Origin: Paenibacillus assamensis DSM 18201
Lineage (GTDB): Bacteria > Bacillota > Bacilli > Paenibacillales > Paenibacillaceae
Direction: 5' to 3'
Assembly (NCBI RefSeq): GCF_000422445.1
Contig: NZ_KE383837.1
Coordinates: 1 to 64,000 of the forward strand
Length of the DNA: 64,000 nucleotides
In this document: in pieces, positions 39,401 through 48,700 of the stretch
How the letters are laid out: each line of letters starts with the position of its first letter
Position numbering within the stretch: the first letter of the stretch is position 1
Program-made: the position numbers and the translations under genes
The notes under the pieces: model-generated
What the model saw: only the letters and a program-made list of their open reading frames with translations
Databases searched by the model: none
Told to the model about the DNA's origin: nothing

Positions 39401-42400
39401 ATCGATTGGTTAAAATGGTGTGCATCTGTAAATTGCTGTTCAAAGAACCAACGCTGAATCGGTGTCAACGGCACTTCACCCGTTACAGGACCTTGTTCTG
39501 CCCGCTTTACCACCTTCGAGAGAGTAGTTGCAAATCGTTTCAGCACTGGCTGTTGAAACAACTCTTTCATCTCCATGGCATACCCCGCTTTATACAAACG
39601 AGAAGACACCTGAATCGCCTTAATAGAGTCACCACCTAGCTGGAAGAAGTTATCATCACGTCCAATTCGCTCAACTCCAAGCACTTCTGTCCATAATTCA
39701 GCAAGCAGCAGCTCCTGCTCCCCTTCAGGGGCCATAAACAAATCACTATTATTAGAATGTTCCGAAGGTGCAGGCAATGCCTGTCGATCTGCCTTACCGC
39801 TTGGTGACAGTGGAATGTTGTCCAACTGTACAAATCGGGTTGGCACCATATAATGCGGCAAACTTTTCAATAGTCCATTCTGCAGGTCACTGATATTCAG
39901 ACTCACCGTTCCCTTATGCCCCTCAGCTACGATATAGGCACAAAGGTAAGCCGTTCCGTCATCACCTTTTCTATCTATTACAACTGCTTCCTGAATACCA
40001 GGGCATGCCAGTAATGCTTCCTCCACTTCGCCAAGTTCAATTCTATATCCACGTATTTTTACCTGATGATCAATACGGCCCAAATACTCAATGCTTCCAT
40101 CCGACCTAAATCGTGCCATGTCGCCTGTCCGATACAATCTTTCACCTGCTCGGAAAGGATGATTTATAAATTTCTCACTCGTCAAATCATTTCTGTTCAA
40201 ATACCCTCTTGCTAGACCTACACCACTCACACAAAGTTCTCCTGGTACACCGATAGGCAGTAAATGCTGGCTTTCATCAAGAATGAAAGCTTGCATATTA
40301 CCATTCGGCCGACCAATCGTTATCTCATTCTCATTACCTGTAAGTACGAGGTGCGTCGAAGTCACACTGTTTTCGGTAGGACCGTATTCATTCACAAGCT
40401 TGACGTTTGGACAAGAGTGATAATGCGCTTTAGCTACAGCAGTGGTTAGCCTTTCTCCACCAAGTGCTACAATACGCAAGGATGCAAGATCCTTTGGTTC
40501 TGAGGTGTCAAGAATACCTGCATAAAGGGAAGGTATGCACATAAAATGAGTAACCTGATGCGATATGAGCTTCTCCTTTATCCTTAGTGGATCCCTAACT
40601 TCACGCTCGTCCAGCACAACTACAGTCGCGCCGCCAAACAATGGTGATAAACATCCTATTACAAAGCCATCAAATGCATAAGGATAAATGGCTAACGCCA
40701 TGTCTCTGTTAGTAAACGCATAGAGACCCTGACGCCATTGCAGCGTAGCAGAAATGCTCCGATGTTCAATCATGACGCCCTTCGGTCTACCAGTAGAACC
40801 AGAAGTATAAATCACATACGCCAAATCACTTGAACGGTTTACACTTGACAAATTGCTGCCCTCAAAGCTATTTATCGTATGATGTTCCCTCATATCAATG
40901 ATATGGCATTCAGTAGATGGCAGTAAGGTTGACGCATCGTCATGGTTGGACACAATCATTCGTATCCTGCTGTCTTCAGCGAAATAACGCAAACGTTCCG
41001 CAGGATAACCTGGATCAAGTGGCAAATATGCCGCACCAGACTTCATAATAGCAAGTATGGCGATAACTACATTTGCTGTTCGGTCCGTTGAAACCCCTAT
41101 AATTTCCCCTGGTACGACCCCCTGACTACGAAGTAAGCGGGCCAATCGGTTCGCCTGATTATTCAGTTCGCCAAAGGTCAGCTGCTGACTGTTGTCTATT
41201 AATGCAGGGGCATTAGGTATGCGAGCTGCCTGCTCTTCAAAGAGTTCATGCAGCAGTTTATCCTCTACCTTATAGGCCGTAGCGTTAAAATCATGTATAA
41301 GCAGCTTTCTCTCCTCAGCAGGTATGATGTCTACATCCGATAGCGCAGTATCTGGATAGGTCGCAATGAGGCGTAATAGGTTTTGAAAATGAGCTGCCCA
41401 ACGTTCCATCGTATCTGCTTGAAACAGATCCGTGCTGTACTCCAGCTCAAACACTAGACCAGTTGGTGTTTGTGTACCGATTAAAGTCAAATCGCACTTG
41501 GCCACGTCAGCCTTGATTTGAAGAGGCGTGACCTCAACACCGTTTATCTTCAAGTCTTCTTCATCCATATTCTGCAGCGCGAACATCGTATCAAACAGTG
41601 GATTCCTAGCAGTATCCCGCTCTACATTCAAACGATGCAGCAATTCTTCAAATGGATAATCCTGATGTTCCAGCGAAGCGAGGACAAGCTCCTTGATTTG
41701 CAGCAGCAGCTCACGGATCGTTTGGTCCGTATGGGACACGGTAATAATCGGCAACGTATTAACGAACATGCCCAACATCTGATGCATATCTGCATGTGTC
41801 CGTCCCGAAACTGGTGTGCCTATTACAATTTCCCTCTGTCCACTATGACCAGCTAACAATAGATGATAGGCAGTTAGTAGCACCATATAAAGGGTTGATC
41901 CCGTGTTTGCGGCTAACTTCTCAAGTCGATCCGTTACCTCTTTATCCACCATGAACCATGTGCGGCCGCCTGCAAATCGACGAATCGCAGGTCTGGTCAA
42001 ATCCGTTGGCAGCTGCAAAACTGGAATCCCTGCAGCGAATGTATGTAACCAATACGCTCCGTCCTCGTCATACGCACCACTAGCAAGTTGGTCATGCTGC
42101 CATACAGCATAATCTTTATAGTGCAGTTGGAGCGGAGCAAGCGTATCTCCGTTATATAATTGCATAAAATCTCGGACAAACAGCGTAATACTCGTCCCAT
42201 CCGTAATAAGATGATGCATGTCGTAAAGCAGTACATGCCTGTTATCATCTACCTTCAACAGTTCCATCCTCATTAGCGGGGCACTACCCAAATTAAACGG
42301 CCGGATAAATGTTGACTCCATATAAGATTGAATAAGTCTCGACGTTTCTTCACCAGTCATATTTGAAGCATAAGAAAAGTCATGGACTGACAGTTGGAAC

Positions 42401-45400
42401 GATACAGACGACAGTATTTGCTGCATTGGCTCCCCATCGACTAGAGCAAAGCGAGTTCTCAGCGCTTCATGCCTCTCCAACAACTGCTGTATAGCCCGTT
42501 CCAGCCTTTCAGATACAAACGTTCCTTCAAGCAGCAGGGCCCCTGGCAGCTGATAGCTAGCACCAACGCCTTCCAGCTGGCTCAAGACATACATTCTCCG
42601 CTGTGCAGATGAGAGTGGATAGTACGGCCTTACTGTCGAAGATGAAATACATTCGAACTTCAAGCCAGATTTCTTGCGTTCGCGTTCAGTCAACAGTTCC
42701 CCTAGTTCTTTAATCGTAGGAGTAGTGAAAATATCTCGAATGTGGATAGGGATATCAAAAGCCTGCTGCATTTCTGTTACGAGTATGACCGCCTTAAGCG
42801 AGTGACCACCAATATCGAAAAAATGATCCTGACGTCCAATTTTCGATAAACCGAGCACCTTGCTCCACAGCTCTGCTATACGAACCTCCCATTCACCAAG
42901 CGGTTCCTCATAATGAGTCAACAGGTTGGCGACTGGTTTAGGCAAAGCTTTACGATCGATTTTCCCGTTGACATTCACAGGAATCCTCTCTAATTCCATG
43001 AAGACCGCAGGCACCATATAATCCGGAAGTCGGTCTACAAGCTGTTGGCGAATCCCCTGCATATCAGAGGAAACACCCTCCAACTGACCAACAATATACG
43101 CACAGAGATACACCTGATCGGAATCATCTCTTGTCGCTACAACTACGCAATCCTGCACTTCTGAAAGCTGCATCAACTGTGTTTCAATTTCCCCTATTTC
43201 AATCCGGTGACCGCGGATCTTGACCTGCTGATCCATTCGGCCAAAATACTGAATATTGCCATCAGGCAGCCAAGCCACTAAATCACCTGTTCGATACATT
43301 TGTTCCCCTGGCTCATATGGATTGACAACAAATTTCTCAGCCGTCAATTCAGGCTTGTTCCAATAACCCCTAGCAAGGCCGCTTCCCGAAACACACAGCT
43401 CGCCAGGCACACCGATAGGCACCTTTTTTCCACCTTTGTCTAGCACATAAACTCTATGGTTATGCACCGGTATACCAATCGGAATATTTTCTTGCTGTCG
43501 ATCTACGTAGTAGTACGTGGTGATAACCGCATTTTCTGTAGGTCCATAGTTATTGACTAATTCATACGTCTGCGGTACATACTGCTTCAACTTGTCGCCC
43601 GCGGTCAATAAGATGCGCAGAGATCCGTTAGGAACCTTCATGAACTGCTCCGCAAATTGAGTTGGTAAATAAGTAATGGTAATACGATTTGCTTCAAAAT
43701 ACGCATTCAGCCTGCCAACATCAAGTCGGATATCTTTATGAAGAACATGGATGGAGGCACCGCAAATCAAGTAAGGGAATATCTCCCATACAGAGCAATC
43801 AAAGCTGAAACCAGCGTATTTGGCCGTCCTATCTTCCGGCGTAACCTTATACTCGTTGTTATGCCAAAAGCAAAGATTTACAAGTGCACTGTGCTCAATC
43901 ATTACACCTTTAGGCAAACCCGTTGATCCAGATGTATAAATGACATAAGCCAAGTCATGCGGTATATTGACGATCGGCAGTACTGTTTCATTGTCCGCAC
44001 CGCTATACAGCTGCTCATCTTCAAGGTTGATGGAAGTAACATGGGACGGGATTGTATTTATAAAATGGCTCTGCGTCAGCAAGATTGCTGCACCGCTATC
44101 CTCTAGAAAATACTGTACCTTATCTAATGGGTAGCCTGGATCAATGGGTAGAAATGCTCCTCCTGCCTTCAATACCGCTAATACGCTAACAATCATTTCA
44201 AGAGACGGATCAACCATAATACCGACAATACTTTCTCGATTCACGCCTCTTTTTCGTAATTGAACGGCAAGTTGATTCACTTTTCGGTGAAGCTCGTAAT
44301 AAGTGAGAGCCGAATTGTCGAATACCAGTGCCTGCCGCTCACCGTAAAGTGCTACGGATTCAGCAAACAATTCCATATATGATTTATGCAATGGATAATC
44401 GTGAGAAGTATGATTAAATGAAGCCAACTTTTCAGCTTCTGCTGTTGTAATCATTTCAATAGTTTGAATCGTTTGAGCCGGGTTACTGACAACCGCTTCC
44501 GCAAGCCTCTCCATATGTCCCCCGACAGCCGCAATAAATCCATCGTCATAAACAGCTTTGTTATAATTAAAGGAAAGCTTGAGACGCTTGCCAGGAACAA
44601 CCATTAGGTTAAAGTCATAACTTGTCTGTTCAAAGACGCGGACAGACATGATTTCAAAGCCTAGTTGTGGATATTTGCTATCCATCTCCTCATCAATCGG
44701 GTAATTCTCAAACACAACAAGATGCTGGATAAGCGAATTTCGCAGTACCGAATCTGCTTGTATTTCAGCCAAAGGGAAAAAGGAGCTCTGATTGGACGTA
44801 AGTGACTGCTCTTGGATAGACTGAAGCAGCTCGTGAAATGACTGCTTTGACGTGCTTTGTACCCTGACTGGGATGGTATTAATGAACAATCCAACCATTC
44901 GCTCAACACCGGGCAAAGATGCTGGGCGACCAGATACGACCGTTCCATACACGACATCATCGCTGTAATTGTACTTTTGCAACAGGATGCCCCATAACGC
45001 CTGCATCACTGTACTCAGCGTTACTCCCTCTTCTCGCGCGAGATGCTCCAACCTCTTCGTCAACGATTCAGGAAGTAAATGATCATGGACATCGCCCCGA
45101 TACGTCCGATCCGTTAAATCCTGCCGCATAGCCGGCACAACAGCCTGCTGCTCATAACCAGCTAGACGCTTCTGCCAATATGCTCTCGCCCTGTCTTGGT
45201 CCTGTTGCAGCAGCCATTCCATATAATCGCTGTATGGGTAAACGACCTCTTCCCTTACAGGCCGTCCTTCTACAAGCGCTTCATAGCATTTGAAGAAGTC
45301 ATCCAAAATGATACCCATGCACCAACCGTCCATAATAATATGGTGGAAGCTCCATATCATCACACATTCGTCCGTACCCGTTAGTAGCACAGAAACCCTA

Positions 45401-45771
45401 ATAAGCAAATCACGCGTTAAATCAAAGCCCTCTAAGCGATCTTTCTCCTCGTAACGAAGGATGAAGGCTTGCTGCTCTTCTTTAGGAAGAGCAGCAATAT
45501 TTTCTGTTATCAATGTGAGATTCCGCTGCTGCAGCACCACTTGCAACGGCTGCTCAACATTCTCTACCAAAAATACAGTCCGAAGCACGTCATATTTCGC
45601 AATAAGATGGTTCATGCTTTGTTCCATATAAGAAAGATGAATAGCGCCTTTTAGAGTTAATGTCATCTGCTGGTGATAGGCGGGATGATCCTGATCCAGT
45701 AAGGAATGAAAAAGCATGCCTTCCTGCATTGGTGTCAGCGGGTAAAGATTTTTAATCTGTACGTCATCCAC
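33496..45771 (-). CDS. NRPS-3: C-A-T-C-A-T-E-C-A-T-C, three modules plus a terminal C domain
   Basis: A 4091-residue synthetase predicted to add three residues (L, D, L). Order: C1 (VQIKNLYPLTPMQEGMLFH; FHHIIMDGW near residue 145, DCL type); A1 (near 615; pocket D-C-W-Y-L-A-N-V-I, unassigned, hydrophobic-looking); T1 (GGHSLK near 991); C2 (LCL type, MHHLITDG near 1185); A2 (near 1660; pocket D-G-I-C-A-G-E-V-T, unassigned); T2 (GGDSIK near 2049); E (HHLIVDGVSW near 2231); C3 (DCL type, HHHILMDGW near 2716); A3 (near 3190; pocket D-I-W-E-M-T-A-D-D); T3 (GGHSLK near 3586); C4 (LCL type, IHHIVSDG near 3777). The protein ends with the tail AIVGDIVFEL and has no donor-type docking tail. Translation starts at a GTG whose ribosome site overlaps the NRPS-2 stop codon, so translational coupling is likely. 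The terminal C4 must serve the Thr module of NRPS-4 in trans. Confidence 0.97.
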   Translation of the reverse strand: MDDVQIKNLYPLTPMQEGMLFHSLLDQDHPAYHQQMTLTLKGAIHLSYMEQSMNHLIAKYDVLRTVFLVENVEQPLQVVLQQRNLTLITENIAALPKEEQQAFILRYEEKDRLEGFDLTRDLLIRVSVLLTGTDECVMIWSFHHIIMDGWCMGIILDDFFKCYEALVEGRPVREEVVYPYSDYMEWLLQQDQDRARAYWQKRLAGYEQQAVVPAMRQDLTDRTYRGDVHDHLLPESLTKRLEHLAREEGVTLSTVMQALWGILLQKYNYSDDVVYGTVVSGRPASLPGVERMVGLFINTIPVRVQSTSKQSFHELLQSIQEQSLTSNQSSFFPLAEIQADSVLRNSLIQHLVVFENYPIDEEMDSKYPQLGFEIMSVRVFEQTSYDFNLMVVPGKRLKLSFNYNKAVYDDGFIAAVGGHMERLAEAVVSNPAQTIQTIEMITTAEAEKLASFNHTSHDYPLHKSYMELFAESVALYGERQALVFDNSALTYYELHRKVNQLAVQLRKRGVNRESIVGIMVDPSLEMIVSVLAVLKAGGAFLPIDPGYPLDKVQYFLEDSGAAILLTQSHFINTIPSHVTSINLEDEQLYSGADNETVLPIVNIPHDLAYVIYTSGSTGLPKGVMIEHSALVNLCFWHNNEYKVTPEDRTAKYAGFSFDCSVWEIFPYLICGASIHVLHKDIRLDVGRLNAYFEANRITITYLPTQFAEQFMKVPNGSLRILLTAGDKLKQYVPQTYELVNNYGPTENAVITTYYYVDRQQENIPIGIPVHNHRVYVLDKGGKKVPIGVPGELCVSGSGLARGYWNKPELTAEKFVVNPYEPGEQMYRTGDLVAWLPDGNIQYFGRMDQQVKIRGHRIEIGEIETQLMQLSEVQDCVVVATRDDSDQVYLCAYIVGQLEGVSSDMQGIRQQLVDRLPDYMVPAVFMELERIPVNVNGKIDRKALPKPVANLLTHYEEPLGEWEVRIAELWSKVLGLSKIGRQDHFFDIGGHSLKAVILVTEMQQAFDIPIHIRDIFTTPTIKELGELLTERERKKSGLKFECISSSTVRPYYPLSSAQRRMYVLSQLEGVGASYQLPGALLLEGTFVSERLERAIQQLLERHEALRTRFALVDGEPMQQILSSVSFQLSVHDFSYASNMTGEETSRLIQSYMESTFIRPFNLGSAPLMRMELLKVDDNRHVLLYDMHHLITDGTSITLFVRDFMQLYNGDTLAPLQLHYKDYAVWQHDQLASGAYDEDGAYWLHTFAAGIPVLQLPTDLTRPAIRRFAGGRTWFMVDKEVTDRLEKLAANTGSTLYMVLLTAYHLLLAGHSGQREIVIGTPVSGRTHADMHQMLGMFVNTLPIITVSHTDQTIRELLLQIKELVLASLEHQDYPFEELLHRLNVERDTARNPLFDTMFALQNMDEEDLKINGVEVTPLQIKADVAKCDLTLIGTQTPTGLVFELEYSTDLFQADTMERWAAHFQNLLRLIATYPDTALSDVDIIPAEERKLLIHDFNATAYKVEDKLLHELFEEQAARIPNAPALIDNSQQLTFGELNNQANRLARLLRSQGVVPGEIIGVSTDRTANVVIAILAIMKSGAAYLPLDPGYPAERLRYFAEDSRIRMIVSNHDDASTLLPSTECHIIDMREHHTINSFEGSNLSSVNRSSDLAYVIYTSGSTGRPKGVMIEHRSISATLQWRQGLYAFTNRDMALAIYPYAFDGFVIGCLSPLFGGATVVVLDEREVRDPLRIKEKLISHQVTHFMCIPSLYAGILDTSEPKDLASLRIVALGGERLTTAVAKAHYHSCPNVKLVNEYGPTENSVTSTHLVLTGNENEITIGRPNGNMQAFILDESQHLLPIGVPGELCVSGVGLARGYLNRNDLTSEKFINHPFRAGERLYRTGDMARFRSDGSIEYLGRIDHQVKIRGYRIELGEVEEALLACPGIQEAVVIDRKGDDGTAYLCAYIVAEGHKGTVSLNISDLQNGLLKSLPHYMVPTRFVQLDNIPLSPSGKADRQALPAPSEHSNNSDLFMAPEGEQELLLAELWTEVLGVERIGRDDNFFQLGGDSIKAIQVSSRLYKAGYAMEMKELFQQPVLKRFATTLSKVVKRAEQGPVTGEVPLTPIQRWFFEQQFTDAHHFNQSILLFRSERFEPAQLYTVMMKLTQHHDALRSVFHMSTDKREPIQIIQDLIGETFGFEVIDVRSESNPKLRMEQIIERAQSSFHLSAGPLVKMVLLKAGEGDHLLFTAHHLIVDGVSWRILLEDFNQLYRQILADEPLALQEKTFSYKEWSNALAQYARTSQLQCETAYWQEITGITEKLHPEFQQEQPASVNLYRTAKNLTIALREEDTSKLLRQSPRAYNTEVNELLLAALSLAMRDWIGAQKVLVTLEGHGREKIQDGLNISRTVGWFTSTFPVQLDLSECSTIADTIQITKENIRKIPERGIGYGVLRYLSDVSDIAFDQADTKSYQHAYPSISFNYLGQFDQEIQSELFELSDLSVGPLISPNMERMADLEFIGMVMDGQLTFSLTYNGLHDEEGTASRLIGLFMHQLEQIIDHCNQISHTIQTPSDFGCYDISLQQWADIQRVGAARGGEIIDLYPLAPMQEGMLFHALKDADSLAYVEQLSLQLSGQLNVQTLKRTVASLFEHHDVLRTMFLYEGLNRPYQAVLSCIEPNIHEIDLMNHSIQEQDAILERLKQDDLASRFDLQHDALVRLTVIKLAEDRWSMLWTHHHILMDGWCIGLLFEDLFSCYEAYLNGIEPEWVERQPYRFYLNWLKGQDQQEAVTYWKNRLAGYEQPVTLPKSSRGRRNGYEQENVSFTMERSLTSELNKLAKVNDVTLNTVVQTVWASVLQRYNDTEDVVFGTVVSGRPPEINGIEDMIGLFINTIPVRFRFLGQSFADLLQEAKRSALHAMQYDYLSLADIQAQSPLKHHLFDHILVFENTPVHEAASSLGEQKRLGFTVTNAEMYEQTSYDFDITVGPGEELFVKFSYNACVYDRELVEQLARHFKQLAEQAIAQPDVPIERLELLSAKEKKLLTNDFNARKEPININETVSKMIEQQASLTPDRVAVAYGKEHVTYESINRSSNQLAHYLQASGVGHETLVIVLMDRSPLMIETILAIWKAGGAYIPIDPEYPVSRKLSIMKESRAQYMVTTSAYMADLPVEELTDVTCVRLDVEKFGILAESAHNVEPLHTGESLAYVIYTSGSTGKPKGAMIEHAGMLNHIAAEIEEMSLNEQSVIAQNANHCFDISVWQMFAALTIGGTTAVYANDVILEPSEFLQRIAEDQVTVLEAVPSYLALFMDELSRNPDCKLALQYLMITGETVKPAMVKQWFEICPGVCMVNAYGPAEAADDISHYVMEEAPAHDPIPIGSSIRNMNMYIVDSRFRLMPIGSIGEICVSGIGVGRGYLNDEERTQAVFMEDPFTEEQGVRLYRTGDLGRWLPDGTIAFYGRKDNQVKIRGYRVELGEIEAQLVEHDRVREAVVLDAVDHLGGRYLCAYIVTEVDVSVADLRNHAAGLLPDYMVPALFLFIDEMPLSPNGKIDRKALPQPSELPGSELKWHDSEDVLISDTELNLAKIWSVVLGVEWISREHSFFELGGHSLKAMTLTAQIRNQLSVNVTIRDIFAHPTLKELAELIDGKEVSNAVSIKSIEERVYYPASSAQRRMYIASQMPGAELSYNIPQFTLIEGSFDEGRLQLALKELSRRHEALRTSFTLESGEVVQRIHADAVLHLETYCLTYDSYPLNMDKAIQSIIHSFVRPFDLTMAPLARAGIIRMTEDKSLLMLDIHHIVSDGVTSGLLASEFAALYRGEVLPQLNLQYKDFAVWQQEQLGSENFDKQERYWLEQLKGEIPILQLPTDFIRPVYKSYEGDRLDFAVDEWLTSAIRMRLTESDSTLFMYLLAAFHVLLSRYSGQNDLVIGSPVAGRQYAGLERVCGMFVNTLPLRSRSFETDTFIDLLMRIKELALGAYENQDYPIEELLSKLKLAADPGRSPLFDAVLVIQNLDEPEVELGSVAFRPYSVENKTSKFDVTLLAVEEGGKLSFSLEYCTALFEEETMRQLASDYQHILQIATEDPSVKLNDIRLSEVPIQEERAIVGDIVFEL

Positions 45772-45778
45772 TTCATTT

Positions 45779-45784
45779 CACCTA
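45779..45784 (-). promoter_or_regulatory. Ribosome binding site of NRPS-3, overlapping the NRPS-2 stop codon
   Basis: TAGGTG on the minus strand includes the TAG stop of NRPS-2 (45782-45784) and lies 7 nt before the GTG start at 45771. The GTG frame gives the acceptor-type N-terminus MDDVQIKNLYPLTPMQ. Overlap of stop and ribosome site suggests coupled translation. Confidence 0.75.
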
Positions 45785-48700
45785 CTTTAGTTTTTTATTG
45801 AGCAAACTACTAATTTGGCTAAGTTTATCAATCGATAACTTGTTGTATACCAAATCTGATGGACTCACTTCTGTGCCAGATTTCCCTAAACAGTGATTCA
45901 CGATATTCTTCAGCTGATGATGATAGAGATTTAAAAGCTTAGAAATCGAAGTTTGGTGAAACTCATCACTACTATAGCTGACCGTCATTCGTAGCCTTCC
46001 ATCGACTACCATGCCAGTCCATTCCATCGCATAAAGCTTGCGGGCATGGGGACTGATATTCGTACCGCTTCCGAACTCCGACATGGTGAACACCTCAGAG
46101 TCTATCGTTTGATCCGTCTGTCCCAAATAGTTGAAGCTAATAGCAGGCTGCAATCCAAACTGCAATTTTTTCCGCAACTCTAAAGGCGTCACATATTCTA
46201 ACAGCCCATATCCTATTCCGCGGTTGGGGATTTTACGTAGGCTATCTTTAATCGACTTCAGCACGTACCCTACATCTTCCAACCGGCTTGCATGGAGTAA
46301 AACGGGATATTGAGCCGTAAACCAGCCAACTGTTCGAGATATATTGTACGCGCGATCTAATTTCTCTCTACCATGTCCTTCAAGATGGATGAGCGTCTTT
46401 ACATTGCCTGACCACTGATAGAAAGCTAGCGCCAATGCGGTTAGTAAAATGTCATTTATCTCCGTGTTATACGTCCGGTGTATGTGCTTCAGCAGCTGCT
46501 CCGTTTCCTCCAACGTGCATTCCATCACAACTTCAAGTTGCTCTTCTGGCCGTCTCTGGCCGAATATGCCGTCAACTTGGATCGTCCCTGAATATCCGTC
46601 CTCAAGCTCCTGCCAGTAAGGAATTTCCTTCAGCAGCATAGGATGTTCAGCATATTCATAAACTTTGCCGGCCCACTCCTTTACAGACATTGTTTTGGCA
46701 GGCAGTTGGACTGACTCCCTTCGTTCAGCTTGTGTATAAGCAGTTGCCAAATCTTCCAATAAGATTCGCCAAGATACACCATCGACCACAAGATGATGAA
46801 CAACAAGATGCAAATGGTCACCCTCAACCGTCCTAAACAATGTAAGCCGGAATAAAGGCCCTTCCTCCAAATTCAAACTTCGCTGCGCTTCATCGACATG
46901 CTGTAAAATGAAGGACCTGCGCTCCGCTTCCCTCGTTCCACTCGTATCGAATTCATTCAGGATGAACAAATCTCCCTCTTCCACACTTCGATTCCTAGCT
47001 GTCCATCTGTCCCCGTCCCGCTTAAATACCATTCGCAATGCATCATGATGCTTCGTAATTGCAGTCAAAGCCAGCCTCAATACATCTATGTCGAATCCGC
47101 TGCTTCGATACAGCATAATCGCCTGATTAAAATGGTGCATTTCATTGAACTGTTGGCTGAAGAACCAATGCTGTATCGCTGTTAGATTTGTCTCACCAAC
47201 GACTTCTTCTTGACTGTTCAACTCTCCATCTTGCTTGATATACAGTGCAAGCTGTGTAAGTACAGGGTGCTGGAACAAATGCTTCATATCCAACACAAAT
47301 CCCTGCTGATGCAGGCGAGAAGATACCTGAATGGCTTTGATTGAATCCCCGCCAAGGTCAAAAAAGTGGTCACGAATGCCTACTCTTGGAATGCCCAGCA
47401 CCTGCTGCCAGATCTCTGCCAATTTCATCTCCATCTCCGTTCTCGGAGCTTCGTACAGCTCAGACGCCACCCTTTCCATATCTGGTGCAGGTAGCTCCTT
47501 CCGAGCGAGCTTCCCATTCGGGCTTAAGGGCAGTTTCTCCAAATGCATAAAGTAAGCAGGAATCATATAATCCGGCAGCGCCTTAGCTAAGAATGACTTA
47601 TATGCCGATGCCAGAGCAGGTTGGACTGTATAACTTTTCTCTAAATCACCCTGTTGGTCTGCCCCTGCATTCGGGACAATGTAAGCGCACAAGTAGAGTT
47701 GTCCCGCTGCATTTTTGCGGTCAGCGACAACCGCCTCAACAACAGTCGGATGCATCCGCAAACGAGCTGCTATTTCCTCCAGTTCAATTCGGAAGCCTCG
47801 GATCTTGACCTGCTCATCGAGTCTACCCAAAAATTCAATAGAACCGTCTTTCATCCACCTTCCCATATCACCCGTTCGGTACATACGTTTACCTGTTTCT
47901 GCATGCACAACGAACTTCTCCGCTGTCATCTCTGGTCGCTTCCAGTAACCTCTTGCAAGCCCTGGACCCGCCGCATATAACTCACCTGGAATGCCGATAG
48001 GCACTGGGAAACCAGCCCGGTCCAGCAAATAAATTTCATGATTTCCAACGGGTCTGCCGATAACTGCCGTCCGCCCGACGTCTATACCGATCTGTGCCGT
48101 TGTTGCAATCGTATTTTCCGTTGGTCCATACTCATTAATAAGCAGCGTTCTCGGAAGCATACGCCGACTTCTAGCAATTAACTCATCACTCGGCCGTTCT
48201 GCAGCAAGTACAACTCTCCTTAGCTGCTCCAAATCTCCCGGCTTTGCAAAATCTAGAAGCGCCTGATACATGGAAGGGATGACACTAAAAGAAGTAACTC
48301 CATATCGAATAACATATTGGACAATGATGTTGAAATCTTTATTCTGACCATCATCCACAGCCACTAGGCTGCCACCTGTCATTAACGCGGTGTACAGATT
48401 GGCCCCATAACCATCAAAGGAGAAGGAGATCAACTGTAAGTTACAATCGTCTGCCCCAATTTCATAAGCCTCTGTCCTCCAAGCGATAAAGTTGACGAGA
48501 CTGCTGTGATTGATCGCTACTCCTTTCGGCTGTCCTGTCGAACCTGACGTATAGATTAGATAAGCAAGGTCATCGGCTTGCACGTCTAGATCTAAGTTTG
48601 CTGTCTCTTCCACAGCGGATTGTATGAGTTGAAGTGGTAAAACTTCTACACCTTGAGGCAGAAGTTCGTTCACATCTTTCACATCAGAAAGAATGAGCTG

